NCBI RefSeq assembly: GCF_004331735.1
Contig: NZ_SJSO01000005.1
Span: 1 to 64,000, forward strand
Origin: Pedobacter psychrodurus
GTDB taxonomy: Bacteria; Bacteroidota; Bacteroidia; Sphingobacteriales; Sphingobacteriaceae
Direction of reading: 5' to 3'
Length of the DNA: 64,000 nucleotides
The notes under the pieces are model-generated. The model was given only the letters and a program-made list of their open reading frames with translations, ran no database searches and was not told the origin of the DNA. This document shows, in pieces, positions 33,307-42,621 of this stretch (position 1 is the stretch's first letter; the number at the start of each line of letters is the position of its first letter). The position numbers and the translations under genes were made by a program.

Positions 33307-36300
33307 ATGAAAACAACGCTTAAAAACAATTTACGTTTAGGCCTTGGCTTATCGCTAATTATTCTATTTATTAGTTCACTGGCCTCTTATATAAGTATTG
33401 GCAACCTTATTAAAAGCACCGACTTGGTAAAACATAGTGACGAGGTTATTTTAAATACTGAGAATATTATATCGTATTTAAAAGATGCTGAAACTGGTCA
33501 ACGTGGCTTTTTACTAACCGGAAATAAGGTGTTTTTAGCGCCCTATTACGGTGCCAGTGATTCGGCCGCTGCGATTCTAAAGAAAGTTGAGCTAGATACC
33601 AAGGATAATGCTTCCCAGCAAAAAAATGTAGCAGCGCTTAAAAATATTCTTTTTAAAAGAATGGATATTATTAAATCGACCGTAGAGATTAAAACTTTAG
33701 GCGGTGTTATCGATCCTACGGTTTTATTTCAGGGCAAGGTTTATATGGATGAGGCCAGGGCAATTGTAAGCAAAATGGTAAACGAAGAGAAAAGATTGCT
33801 TGAAGAAAGAACCAACGAATTAAATAAACTTACATCTTATACCCCGATACTGATTTTAATTGCAGCGCTTCTTGCCATTCTGATCACTTTGTTTTTTTAC
33901 CGAAAAGTGTCAGTCGATTTTGATGAACGTGTTAAACTTCAACAAGAAATTGAAGATAAAAAATATGAAATGGAGAAACGTATTATTGCCATTAAAGAAA
34001 TTGCCTATCAAATTTCTAGTGGTAATTATGGTGTAAAACTCGATAGCCAAACCCGGGATGATATTGGCGAACTTTCTGAATCGCTAAATGCAATGTCATC
34101 ATCATTGAAAAAATCTTTCGATACTTTAGAAGAGAATGAATGGTTGCAAACTGGTGTAGCTAATTTAAACGTAAAAATGGTTGGCGAAAAAGATGTTTTC
34201 CACCTGGCAGAAGATATTATAGCGTTTTTGGCCCATTATACCAAGAGCCAGGTTGGTGCCATTTATTTATTTAAAGATGATGGATACCTGCATTTAAAAG
34301 GGCAATATGCTTTACAGGGACAAAATCTAACCCAAACCATAGAACTTGGCCAGGGCTTAATTGGCCAGGCGGTTAAAACAGGTAAGCAGATATTGTTGGA
34401 TGATGTTCCCCAGAACGAATTAACCGTTACACACGCCACGGGGAATATTAAACCAGCACAGCTAATTGTGCTTCCAATTATTAGAAATGAAATTTCAATA
34501 GGCGGTTTAGAATTAGGTACCATTGGTAAATATAGCGATCTGCAATTACACTTTTTAAACTTGGTTTTATCTGATGTGGGCACCGCATTGTTGGGCGCAC
34601 AGAACAGACAAAAGCTTCAGCAGCTATTAGAAGAAACGCAGGCACAATCAGAAGAGTTGCAGGTTCAGCACAATGAGCTAGAAGGCTTAAATGCAGAGCT
34701 CGAAGCACAGGCACAGAAACTTCAGGCCAGTGAAGAAGAACTACGTGTACAGCAAGAAGAACTGTTGCAAAGTAACCAGGAGCTGGAAGAAAGAAGCAGC
34801 TTATTAGAAGAAAAAAATGAACTTATAGAAGAACGCAATATAGAGATTCAACAAAAGGCTGAAGCTTTAGAACTAAGTACAAGGTACAAGTCAGAATTTT
34901 TGGCCAATATGTCGCACGAGTTAAGAACACCACTCAACTCAATATTGTTATTGTCGAGATTAATGGCCGAAAATGAGGCTATGGATCGAGAGCATCAGGA
35001 ATATGCAGAGGTTATTCAAAGTTCAGGCCAGGGCCTTTTAAGTTTAATCGACGAAATTTTAGATCTTTCTAAAATTGAAGCAGGCAAAATGGAACTTGAT
35101 AGAGCAAATATTAAGGTTGATGAGATCGTTCTTAACATGCGTTCGCTGTTTAACCCTTTGGCTAAAGATAAGAACCTGAACTTTGTTACCGAAAAATCGG
35201 CGGAAGTTCCTGAGTTTTTCCATACAGATAAAATGCGCTTAGAGCAGATTATTAAAAACCTGCTATCAAACGCCATTAAATTTACAACCGTAGGCGCTGT
35301 AACCCTAAATATCAATAAAAATGAAAAGTTAGGCGCGCTGGTATTTAAAGTTACCGATACTGGCGTAGGTATTGCACCCGAAAAGCAAGGCATGGTATTC
35401 GAAGCTTTTCAGCAGGCAGATGGTTCTACGCGCCGCAAATTTGGCGGCACAGGCCTCGGGCTTTCAATTAGTAGAGAGCTGGCTAAACTATTGGGCGGGT
35501 ACATTGATTTAAAAAGCACGGAGGGCGAAGGAAGTATTTTTACACTAACCTTACCTATTGATAAAAATAAAGGTTTTGATGGTATTGTACCTAGTATAGA
35601 TAAACCGATAATTGCATTAGAGGCTCCAGTAAAAAAAGTTAGCCATTTAACGGTCGAAAATATTCCGCAAGAGATTGACGATGACCGCCATAATATTCAA
35701 CCTGATGATAAGGTGATTTTAATTGTTGAGGACGATACTCCTTTTGCTAAAACACTTTTAGATTTTACCCGAAAAAGAAATTATAAAGGTTTGGTTGCCG
35801 TTCGTGGTGATGTAGGTATTGAAATGGCGAAAACCTTTAAACCACTTGCCATCTTACTCGATATCCAATTGCCCATTAAAGATGGTTGGCAGGTAATGGA
35901 AGAGCTGAAATCGGATCCTTCAACACGCCCAATTCCAGTGCACATCATGTCTTCTTTACAGGTTAAGAAAGAAAGTTTGTTAAAAGGTGCGGTAGACTTT
36001 ATAAATAAGCCTTTTGCTTTTGAGCACATGCAAGAGATATTTTCAAAACTAGAACATGCTTTAAGCCGCCACCCTAAAAAAGTACTTATTGTAGAAGAAA
36101 ATGAACAACATGCCAAGGCGTTAAGTTATTTCTTAAGTAATTTTAATATCCAGACAGAAATTGTTAACCAGGTAAACGAAAGTGTTTCTGCCTTGCATAA
36201 ACCAGAGGTTAACTGCGTGATTTTGGATATGGGCATTCCTGACAAACATGCTTACGAAACCCTGGAAGTGGTAAAGAAAACGCCTGGTTTAGAGAATTTA

Positions 36301-36891
36301 CCAATCATCATATTCACAGGTAAAAGCCTTTCAAAAGGAGAAGAAAACCGAATTAAACAATATGCTGATTCCATTGTGGTAAAAACCGCCCATTCTTACC
36401 AACGTATTTTGGATGAAGCGGGCCTGTTTCTTCACTTGGTAGAAGAAAAAACCAAAGAAAAAACCAAAACACCTAAAAAGTTTTCCGAATTGCAGGATGT
36501 ATTGGTTGGTAAAACCGTTCTGATAGCAGATGATGATGTGCGTAACATTTTCTCTTTAACCAAAATGTTAGAGCAGCATCAAATGAAAGTTGTAGCAGCC
36601 ATAGATGGTAAAGAAGCCCTTAAACTATTAAATGAAAACCCTGAAATTGATGTCGTTTTAATGGATATGATGATGCCAGAACTAGATGGTTACGAAACCA
36701 CAACGGCCATCCGGCAAGATATCAAATACCGGAACCTGCCTATTTTAGCCGTTACGGCAAAAGCCATGATGGGCGATCGTGAAAAATGTATTGCTGCAGG
36801 TGCATCTGATTATATTAGCAAACCAGTAGATATGGATCAGCTGATATCGTTATTAAGGGTTTGGTTATACGAAAATCATCATAAATCATAA
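33307..36891 (+). CDS. Hybrid histidine kinase: CHASE3-HAMP-GAF-coiled coil-HisKA-HATPase-3xREC
   Basis: 1194 residues. Two membrane helices (about 10-32 and 178-196) enclose a CHASE3-like sensor (DAETGQRGFLLTGN). A HAMP-like stretch, a GAF domain (about 285-430) and a long Glu/Gln-rich coiled coil (about 432-520) follow. HisKA has His537 (SHELRTPLNSIL), then an ATPase domain (DTGVGIAPE, GGTGLGLSISRELAK). Three receivers end the protein: the first with LLDIQLPIKDGW, the second with ILDMGIPD but EEN in place of the acidic DD pair, the third with LMDMMMPELDGY. Lies in the operon with CheR and CheB; the coiled coil is a conceivable methylation target. Confidence 0.92.
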   Translation: MKTTLKNNLRLGLGLSLIILFISSLASYISIGNLIKSTDLVKHSDEVILNTENIISYLKDAETGQRGFLLTGNKVFLAPYYGASDSAAAILKKVELDTKDNASQQKNVAALKNILFKRMDIIKSTVEIKTLGGVIDPTVLFQGKVYMDEARAIVSKMVNEEKRLLEERTNELNKLTSYTPILILIAALLAILITLFFYRKVSVDFDERVKLQQEIEDKKYEMEKRIIAIKEIAYQISSGNYGVKLDSQTRDDIGELSESLNAMSSSLKKSFDTLEENEWLQTGVANLNVKMVGEKDVFHLAEDIIAFLAHYTKSQVGAIYLFKDDGYLHLKGQYALQGQNLTQTIELGQGLIGQAVKTGKQILLDDVPQNELTVTHATGNIKPAQLIVLPIIRNEISIGGLELGTIGKYSDLQLHFLNLVLSDVGTALLGAQNRQKLQQLLEETQAQSEELQVQHNELEGLNAELEAQAQKLQASEEELRVQQEELLQSNQELEERSSLLEEKNELIEERNIEIQQKAEALELSTRYKSEFLANMSHELRTPLNSILLLSRLMAENEAMDREHQEYAEVIQSSGQGLLSLIDEILDLSKIEAGKMELDRANIKVDEIVLNMRSLFNPLAKDKNLNFVTEKSAEVPEFFHTDKMRLEQIIKNLLSNAIKFTTVGAVTLNINKNEKLGALVFKVTDTGVGIAPEKQGMVFEAFQQADGSTRRKFGGTGLGLSISRELAKLLGGYIDLKSTEGEGSIFTLTLPIDKNKGFDGIVPSIDKPIIALEAPVKKVSHLTVENIPQEIDDDRHNIQPDDKVILIVEDDTPFAKTLLDFTRKRNYKGLVAVRGDVGIEMAKTFKPLAILLDIQLPIKDGWQVMEELKSDPSTRPIPVHIMSSLQVKKESLLKGAVDFINKPFAFEHMQEIFSKLEHALSRHPKKVLIVEENEQHAKALSYFLSNFNIQTEIVNQVNESVSALHKPEVNCVILDMGIPDKHAYETLEVVKKTPGLENLPIIIFTGKSLSKGEENRIKQYADSIVVKTAHSYQRILDEAGLFLHLVEEKTKEKTKTPKKFSELQDVLVGKTVLIADDDVRNIFSLTKMLEQHQMKVVAAIDGKEALKLLNENPEIDVVLMDMMMPELDGYETTTAIRQDIKYRNLPILAVTAKAMMGDREKCIAAGASDYISKPVDMDQLISLLRVWLYENHHKS

Positions 36892-36905
36892 TCCACTTTT
36901 TATTT

Positions 36906-37277
36906 ATGCCTCAAAAATTAATTCTTATAATTGATGATGATAACCGAAACATTTTTGCTTTAAAAGCTGTTTTAAAAGCCAAAGGTTTCGATTGCTTATC
37001 TGCTATAAGTGCCCAAGAAGGTTTTTCTATACTAGAAAAGCACGATAATGTTGCCATTGTTTTAATGGATATGATGATGCCGGATATGGATGGTTATCAA
37101 GCCATTGCAGTCATGAAAAAATCGGCTAAAATGCAGAATATTCCTGTGTTAGCGGTAACCGCCCAGGCCATGGTTGGAGATAAGGAACGTTGCTTAAGCG
37201 CAGGAGCATCGGGTTATGTTTCAAAACCCATAAATGTTGACGAGTTATTAATGCAAATAGAAAATTTTACAAAATAA
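36906..37277 (+). CDS. Stand-alone response regulator receiver
   Basis: 123 residues, receiver only. DDD at 10-12 supplies the acidic pocket, Asp55 (LMDMMMPDMDGY) is the acceptor, and KPI supplies the lysine. It resembles the last receiver of the preceding hybrid kinase (both have VTAxAMxGDxExCxxAGASxYxSKP), suggesting duplication. No output domain, so it likely passes phosphate or controls a partner such as the receiver-less CheB downstream. Starts 15 bp after the hybrid kinase. Confidence 0.93.
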   Translation: MPQKLILIIDDDNRNIFALKAVLKAKGFDCLSAISAQEGFSILEKHDNVAIVLMDMMMPDMDGYQAIAVMKKSAKMQNIPVLAVTAQAMVGDKERCLSAGASGYVSKPINVDELLMQIENFTK

Positions 37278-37280
37278 CAG

Positions 37281-38099
37281 GTGATAAGTGATGCGATAGA
37301 TAATGAACAGGTAGAAATCCTGTTGAATGATGTTTTAGAAACTCACGGTTATGATTTTCTGGAATACTCTCATGCATCAATAAAAAGAAGGATTATACGC
37401 CTTTATGGACTGGATAATTTTGTGAGTTTCGCCGAATTTCGTTACACCGTTAAAACAGATAAGCAATATTTTAAGCGTTTTTTAGAGGAGATTACGGTTA
37501 ATGTTACCGAAATGTTCCGCGATCCTTCTTTTTATAAATCTTTGCGGAATGATGTACTTCCTGTGCTGGGTACATATCCGTTTATCCGGATTTGGGTGGC
37601 GGGCTGTTCTACCGGAGAAGAGGCTTATTCGCTTGCCATTGTTTTAAAAGAACTTAATTTGCTTAATAAATCGCTTATTTATGCTACAGATATTAATCCA
37701 TCTGTTTTAGATAAAGCAAAGAAAGGCATGTTCCCCTTAAATTATTTAAAGCAATATTCCGAAAATTATCTGCAATCGGGTGGGTTAAAAGATTTTTCTA
37801 CTTATTATACTGCAAACTACTCTTTGGCAAAATTTGATGAAAGCTTAAATAGTAAAATGATTTTTTCTACGCATAACTTGGTTTCCGATCATTCTTTTAA
37901 TGAATTTCAGCTAATTTTATGTAGAAACGTATTAATTTATTTCGATAAAGACTTACAGCATAAAGTATTTAACCTATTTGATGGCAGCATCGAGAAATTG
38001 GGGTATCTTGCTTTAGGAAGTAAAGAAAGTTTGGAATTTTGGCCAAAAGCTAAAGAATACAAAAGGGTTAAAATGGAGAAAATATGGCGGAAACTGTAG
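37281..38099 (+). CDS. cheR: CheR-type protein glutamate methyltransferase
   Basis: 272 residues starting at GTG, 3 bp after the previous stop. The N-terminal helical domain includes SIKRRIIRLYG and VTEMFRDPSFY; the SAM site is RIWVAGCSTGEEAYSLAI (104-121), followed by ATDINPSVLDKAKKG and LILCRNVLIYFD. CheR methylates glutamates of chemoreceptor coiled coils using SAM. No chemoreceptor, CheA or CheW is in the window, so the substrate is probably non-canonical. Overlaps cheB by 16 bp. Confidence 0.93.
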   Translation: MISDAIDNEQVEILLNDVLETHGYDFLEYSHASIKRRIIRLYGLDNFVSFAEFRYTVKTDKQYFKRFLEEITVNVTEMFRDPSFYKSLRNDVLPVLGTYPFIRIWVAGCSTGEEAYSLAIVLKELNLLNKSLIYATDINPSVLDKAKKGMFPLNYLKQYSENYLQSGGLKDFSTYYTANYSLAKFDESLNSKMIFSTHNLVSDHSFNEFQLILCRNVLIYFDKDLQHKVFNLFDGSIEKLGYLALGSKESLEFWPKAKEYKRVKMEKIWRKL

Positions 38100-38668
38100 A
38101 TTCTATGCCTTGTGGTGCATTAATTATTGGCGGTTCGGCCGGTAGTTTAGATGTATTGCTCGAAATTTTTCCTGCTTTGAGGAACGATATCGGTTTCCCT
38201 ATTGTATTAGTGGTTCATCGTAAGGCAAGTAACGAATCTCTTTTAACCGATTTATTAAAATCGCGTACGACATTGGTAGTTAGTGAAGCAGAAGAAAAGG
38301 AGTTTTTAAAACCGGGTAATGTTTTTATTGTGCCTGCAGATTACCATATGCTGATAGAGGAGGACGAAAGTATATCTTTAGATTATTCGGAAAAAGTAAA
38401 TTATTCCCGACCATCAATTGACGTTACCTTTCAATCAGCAGCTGAGGTTTTTAGAGAGAAATTAGTCTGTATTTTACTTTCAGGGTCTAATGCAGATGGG
38501 GTGGAAGGGTTAAAAAGTGTAAACAATTTTGGAGGTAGAGTGGTTATACAGAATCCAAATACGGCAATAATGCCGTATATGCCACAGCAGGCGGTGCTTA
38601 ACGTTAAACCGCATGTGGTATTGGATAGCCACCACATGGCTGATTATATAAATAAGTTAAATGATTAA
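38084..38668 (+). CDS. cheB: CheB-type methylesterase lacking a receiver domain
   Basis: 194 residues, catalytic domain only. The triad is Ser18 (GGSAGSLDVL), His45 (LVVHRKASN) and Asp138 (SGSNADGVEG). It removes methyl groups (or deamidates glutamine) from CheR targets. The regulatory receiver found in most CheB proteins is missing; separate single-domain receivers lie on both sides of cheR-cheB and could substitute. Overlaps cheR and the next gene, so the set is tightly coupled. Confidence 0.93.
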   Translation: MAETVDSMPCGALIIGGSAGSLDVLLEIFPALRNDIGFPIVLVVHRKASNESLLTDLLKSRTTLVVSEAEEKEFLKPGNVFIVPADYHMLIEEDESISLDYSEKVNYSRPSIDVTFQSAAEVFREKLVCILLSGSNADGVEGLKSVNNFGGRVVIQNPNTAIMPYMPQQAVLNVKPHVVLDSHHMADYINKLND

Positions 38669-38687
38669 TTGCTTTTCGGAGATTAAT

Positions 38688-39053
38688 ATGATAGTTGCGA
38701 AAAAGGTATTTGTTTTTGATGATAACAGGGACATTCTTGATCTCTGTACATTTATTTTGGAAGATGCCGGGTATGAGATAAAAACATCTGAAAATGCCAA
38801 TAACATAGAAGAGCAGGTTGCAGCATATATGCCTGATTTAATTTTTATGGATAATTGGTTGCCCGATTTAGGAGGTATACAAGCAACTAAAGCACTAAAA
38901 AGCCATCCCGATTTAAAGCATATTCCGGTAATTTATTTTTCGGCCAATAATGATATATCTTCATTAGCTGATGAAGCTGGTGCTGATAGTTACCTATCGA
39001 AACCATTTGATATTGCTGCACTCGAAGAAATTGTAAAAAAACATTTGAGCTAG
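38688..39053 (+). CDS. Stand-alone response regulator receiver
   Basis: 121 residues from the ATG at 38688 (MIVAKKVFVFDDNRD); an in-frame ATG at 38661 inside cheB would add nine residues. Asp55 in FMDNWLPDLGG is the acceptor, with DD at 11-12 and KPFD lysine. Receiver only, last gene of the operon. It is more divergent than the other receiver, so it may have a separate partner. Confidence 0.9.
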   Translation: MIVAKKVFVFDDNRDILDLCTFILEDAGYEIKTSENANNIEEQVAAYMPDLIFMDNWLPDLGGIQATKALKSHPDLKHIPVIYFSANNDISSLADEAGADSYLSKPFDIAALEEIVKKHLS

Positions 39054-39059
39054 CGCCGA

Positions 39060-39175
39060 AGACTCACGAAGTTTCAAGAGGCTGGTGTGCAGGAAAAACT
39101 TCGTAAGTCTAGGCCCAGGCCTTGCTAAACTTCCAAAGTTCTTCCTTTTTCCTTGGCTTGGTTAAACTTCGGATT
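39060..39175. repeat. Repeat family R5, copy 2
   Basis: Contains AACTTCGTAAGT, GGCCCAGGCCTTGCTAAACTTCC and GGTTAAACTTCGG, resembling the element at 25427-25482. Lies between the convergent signalling operon and DUF3137 gene. Confidence 0.5.
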
Positions 39176-40131
39176 TACTCCTTTCCCCAAATCCTTGTAT
39201 TTAGGTCTAACTCCCTAACAATATCATACATAAACTTGATGGTGGTAATATCTTCATTTACTGTTTCTGGGCTTAATAATGATTTAAAAACAGGCGCCTC
39301 GAAATAATTCCGGTTTAAAGGGAAACCGATGTACATTCTCGATTCGATAAAAGATAAACTAATGTTATACTTTGTTTGATGGTTCAGGTTTAGTATCCGC
39401 TCCATCATGGCAGGGGTAAGAATGTATCTAGATTCGACCTGATCGGAACCATAGGTCACAAAAGTCTTATCAAATTCTAAATTCTCCAATTGGATGACAT
39501 CATTACTGCCAAAAGAAAACAGGTTTTTTGAAAACCACGCACCAAAAGCTGCTCCAAAATCTTTTGGTCTGACAATGGTTACACCATTAAATCTTTTGTT
39601 AAAATCGGCAGCAAAGATAATTCCTCTAAAAATGTCGTGCCACTCTGTTTGGGTTCCGTTTTTAGTTTGGGTTACCGTTTTATATTCAGCATGCACCTCA
39701 GCAAAGTAAAACCGGGTTTTATCAGCACATCCGGTTACTAGGTCTTCTGTTTTATAACGATCGGGCTCGGTGCTAAACAACTGTGTATACATAAATTCCG
39801 AAGCTTCAATTCCCTGGGAGGGATTAATGGATAAGCTTTCGTCTAAAAATTTAAGGGCAGCACCAATTACATTGGTTTTATAAGCATTTTGGTAAGTTGT
39901 TAAAGCATCATTGATCTTAAATAACAAAACACCACCGTAAATAAGAGGGATTAAACCACCAATTATACCGGGAATGGGAAAGCCCAGGATAAAGCCTAGA
40001 ATACAAAGCAGAATGCCCGCGGCAATAAAAATATAGCCTTTGGTTTGGGTAGCGGCAATTCTTTTGCGTTCTACCTCCATAGTAGCCAAAACTTGCTGTA
40101 AGGCTACATTGCTTGCAATATCGAACGACAT
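39175..40131 (-). CDS. DUF3137 family membrane protein
   Basis: 318 residues. Two adjacent membrane helices (about 31-50 and 53-72) with the bulk of the protein cytoplasmic. FRGIIFAADFNKRFNGVTIVRP and LNHQTKYNISLSFIESRMYIGFPLNRNYFEAP match DUF3137 proteins, which are regularly encoded with LemA. Starts on the LemA stop in a TAATG overlap. Function unknown. Confidence 0.85.
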   Translation of the reverse strand: MSFDIASNVALQQVLATMEVERKRIAATQTKGYIFIAAGILLCILGFILGFPIPGIIGGLIPLIYGGVLLFKINDALTTYQNAYKTNVIGAALKFLDESLSINPSQGIEASEFMYTQLFSTEPDRYKTEDLVTGCADKTRFYFAEVHAEYKTVTQTKNGTQTEWHDIFRGIIFAADFNKRFNGVTIVRPKDFGAAFGAWFSKNLFSFGSNDVIQLENLEFDKTFVTYGSDQVESRYILTPAMMERILNLNHQTKYNISLSFIESRMYIGFPLNRNYFEAPVFKSLLSPETVNEDITTIKFMYDIVRELDLNTRIWGKE

Positions 40132-40688
40132 TAATTGTTGAAAAGTTCTTTTGCGCTAATGTTTTTGCGTTCCTCTGCAGCGGTTTCTAAAACGGCAATG
40201 GGTTGGAAATTTAACATTCCGGCAAATAAACTCCCCGGAAACATCATAATCGAATTGTTGTAATCTGTTACCGATGCATTATAGGTTCTTCTGGCAGCGG
40301 CAATCTGTTCTTCGCTTTCGGTCCAGGTGGTTTGCAGATTAATAAAGTTGGTATTGGCTTTTAAATCAGGGTAGTTTTCGATGTTCACCATTAAACCTTT
40401 CACGCTGCTGCTCAATTGCGCATCTAAATCAGCTTTTTCTGCATTGCTAATGTTTGGTGAGCCCGCTTTAGATCTCAGCTCAACTATTTTAGTTAACGTT
40501 CCCTGCTCGTAAGTAGTGTATTGTTTTACCACTTCAACAAGGTTTGGAATAAGGTCGAACCGTTTTTTAAGCATCACATCAATGGCCGAGAAGGCATTGG
40601 TTACCTGGTTTTTCTTCCCGATAAGCGAGTTGTAAAAGAAAATCCCAATAAGAAATATAAATCCGATAATAACGAGGGCAATAATCAT
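40131..40688 (-). CDS. lemA: LemA family protein
   Basis: 185 residues: N-terminal membrane helix (1-18), then helical bundle with NQVTNAFSAIDVMLKKRFDLIPNLVEVVKQY, the LemA signature, and YNASVTDYNNSIMMFPG. LemA proteins are membrane-anchored helical proteins of poorly known role, often paired with DUF3137 or TPM-domain proteins. Coupled to the downstream DUF3137 gene. Confidence 0.93.
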   Translation of the reverse strand: MIIALVIIGFIFLIGIFFYNSLIGKKNQVTNAFSAIDVMLKKRFDLIPNLVEVVKQYTTYEQGTLTKIVELRSKAGSPNISNAEKADLDAQLSSSVKGLMVNIENYPDLKANTNFINLQTTWTESEEQIAAARRTYNASVTDYNNSIMMFPGSLFAGMLNFQPIAVLETAAEERKNISAKELFNN

Positions 40689-40738
40689 AATTTTAGTTTA
40701 AGGTTTAGAGAATAAAGATAAGAAAAGGTTACAAAATG

Positions 40739-42553
40739 TTATCGCTTTTCATTTTGTTCTCGCGCCCTTTTTATCCGACGCTCTAATCGCTTCTGTTTTC
40801 TTTGGATATGATTAGTGCGCATAGCCTTAAACTTTGCAATATGCTCACGTACTTCATTCTGTTTTTCTTCCGTAATACCGATGCTATATTTTATGCCGGT
40901 AAAAAGGCTCTTCCAGATCATGTTGAAGAAAGAAGTATTTGCCGGCCTGGTGTAATTAACGGTTACAGGTACTAGCTTTCCGTTTACACCTGGGTTTTCT
41001 GATTTGATGATTAAAGCATTCGCTAAGAAAGAAAGAAAACCACGGGTAACCAAGTGATCTTTTTCAGGGTCGTTTTTCATCAGCGCTACCGAAAGGTCGT
41101 AGTAGGAGAAAGCCACCGTTCCTTTTGCACCTCGATCGTTCGCTTTAAAATTAAATTTCAATTTATCTACACTCCCGCGGTTAATGCGGACCAAGCCCAG
41201 CGGTTTGGTAATCTGATTTAAAACCCGTGCATTAAAATCGTGTAAAACCCCATTGTAAGAAAATGCACCATCCTTAGCGGTAAGATCAAATATAAAGTTT
41301 ACATCCAGCTTTCCCTGGCCAAATAGGTAAGTGTTTAGGTTAACCTCCATAATGGGGTTTATGGCTTCAATTTTTTCGAGGTTGGTGGCATTTTTTATAA
41401 TGCCCGAAGTATGCTCGAAAGTAATCTGCCCTTTCTGGTTACTCTCATTGTTGTAAACCGCATAATTAACATTTATATCTTTCAGTTGAATTTTCTGAAC
41501 CAGAATAGGGGCATGAACCAGCTGCAAAAGTTGATGGGGAAATTTTCCGATCTTATTTTCCTGTGGTTTATTAGGTAGGCCATTATGGTTAAATACCGAA
41601 ACGAAACCATTGGTAATGGCCATTTCCTTCGCCCAAAGTTCTTGTTTACTGATGTATAGCGGCAAATCAATCCCATTAAGCATAATGTCGCTCATCTTGA
41701 TGTTGAAACGTTCCCTGGCATATTCTGCAACTTTGCCAAAGTTCATTTCATCATGTAAAGGCACTAAAGCGAAACTGTTAATCCTTAGCTTGCCCGTTGT
41801 AGCCCTAAAATCCAGTTTATCTAATTTGATATCGTACATCTTGTCTGGTGTACGGTATACGTAGTTGTTGAGGTTAATCACAATATCCTTAAGCAGATAA
41901 AAGCGGGATGGATCGTCAGCAGAAGTAGAATCGACCAATAGATCAGTTAAAGTAATGTTGAGGTCATCAATAGAAAAAGGAGTAGAGTTTATTCTGTTTT
42001 TATTGATGTATTTAAAGCTCACATCTTTAAACCGGATGCTTTTAATGCTAAATTCTTTCAGGTTTTTGGAGATGATATCGTAAGGCGATTTAATTGGCCT
42101 GGGCGCACGGCCCTCGTTAAATGCAAACTGTTGATTAACCATAGTTACTTCGGGTTTATCAAATATGATCTCTTCGAGCTGAAGTTTTTGTTCCCTGTAT
42201 AAGGTTAAAGGATGGAAGCGTTTCACCACCAGTTTTTTTAAAGCAACTGTGTACAGATTATTTGGGGCTCTTTTTAAAGCAATAAGCTGCTTAAACCGAT
42301 TGGTATCGGGCGTAATTTTTACATTTTGTAAAGTGGCATTACCTGTAATTACATTCGTAGAAACTTTGGTAAAACTTATCGTATATAGACTGTCTGTTGA
42401 TTTATAGAGCAGGGTTTTTATCCTATCGGTTAATATAGGGCGCGATTTTACATTTAAAAACCAAGCAATACCTGCTAGTACGATAAAAATGCCAAGCAAT
42501 ATGCCAGCAATCCATTTAAAAACTTTATAACGGTATCTTTTTGTATCAGGCAT
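40739..42553 (-). CDS. AsmA-like envelope protein, copy 1
   Basis: 604 residues: cytoplasmic basic start, a membrane helix at about 13-33, then a long beta-rich periplasmic region and a highly basic C-terminal tail (RKQKRLERRIKRAREQ). SRPILTDRIKTLLYKSTDSLY and the repeated LxxVxItPDTxxF pattern suit AsmA/DUF748-like proteins, which bridge inner and outer membranes and may move lipid. Homologous to the next upstream gene in length, layout and the FLSFLANALIIKSENP block. Function inferred from fold style only. Confidence 0.65.
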   Translation of the reverse strand: MPDTKRYRYKVFKWIAGILLGIFIVLAGIAWFLNVKSRPILTDRIKTLLYKSTDSLYTISFTKVSTNVITGNATLQNVKITPDTNRFKQLIALKRAPNNLYTVALKKLVVKRFHPLTLYREQKLQLEEIIFDKPEVTMVNQQFAFNEGRAPRPIKSPYDIISKNLKEFSIKSIRFKDVSFKYINKNRINSTPFSIDDLNITLTDLLVDSTSADDPSRFYLLKDIVINLNNYVYRTPDKMYDIKLDKLDFRATTGKLRINSFALVPLHDEMNFGKVAEYARERFNIKMSDIMLNGIDLPLYISKQELWAKEMAITNGFVSVFNHNGLPNKPQENKIGKFPHQLLQLVHAPILVQKIQLKDINVNYAVYNNESNQKGQITFEHTSGIIKNATNLEKIEAINPIMEVNLNTYLFGQGKLDVNFIFDLTAKDGAFSYNGVLHDFNARVLNQITKPLGLVRINRGSVDKLKFNFKANDRGAKGTVAFSYYDLSVALMKNDPEKDHLVTRGFLSFLANALIIKSENPGVNGKLVPVTVNYTRPANTSFFNMIWKSLFTGIKYSIGITEEKQNEVREHIAKFKAMRTNHIQRKQKRLERRIKRAREQNEKR

Positions 42554-42621
42554 TAAAAAAATGGAGGCTGTGGTTTTATTAGCAATATACGGTTATAAAC
42601 ATATATTTCAGAAATGTCAGA

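Noticed and set aside
32155..39053. Interpretation as a flagellar or pilus chemotaxis operon
   Set aside because: No CheA, CheW, CheY-motor or receptor gene is present; the kinases are classical HisKA types.
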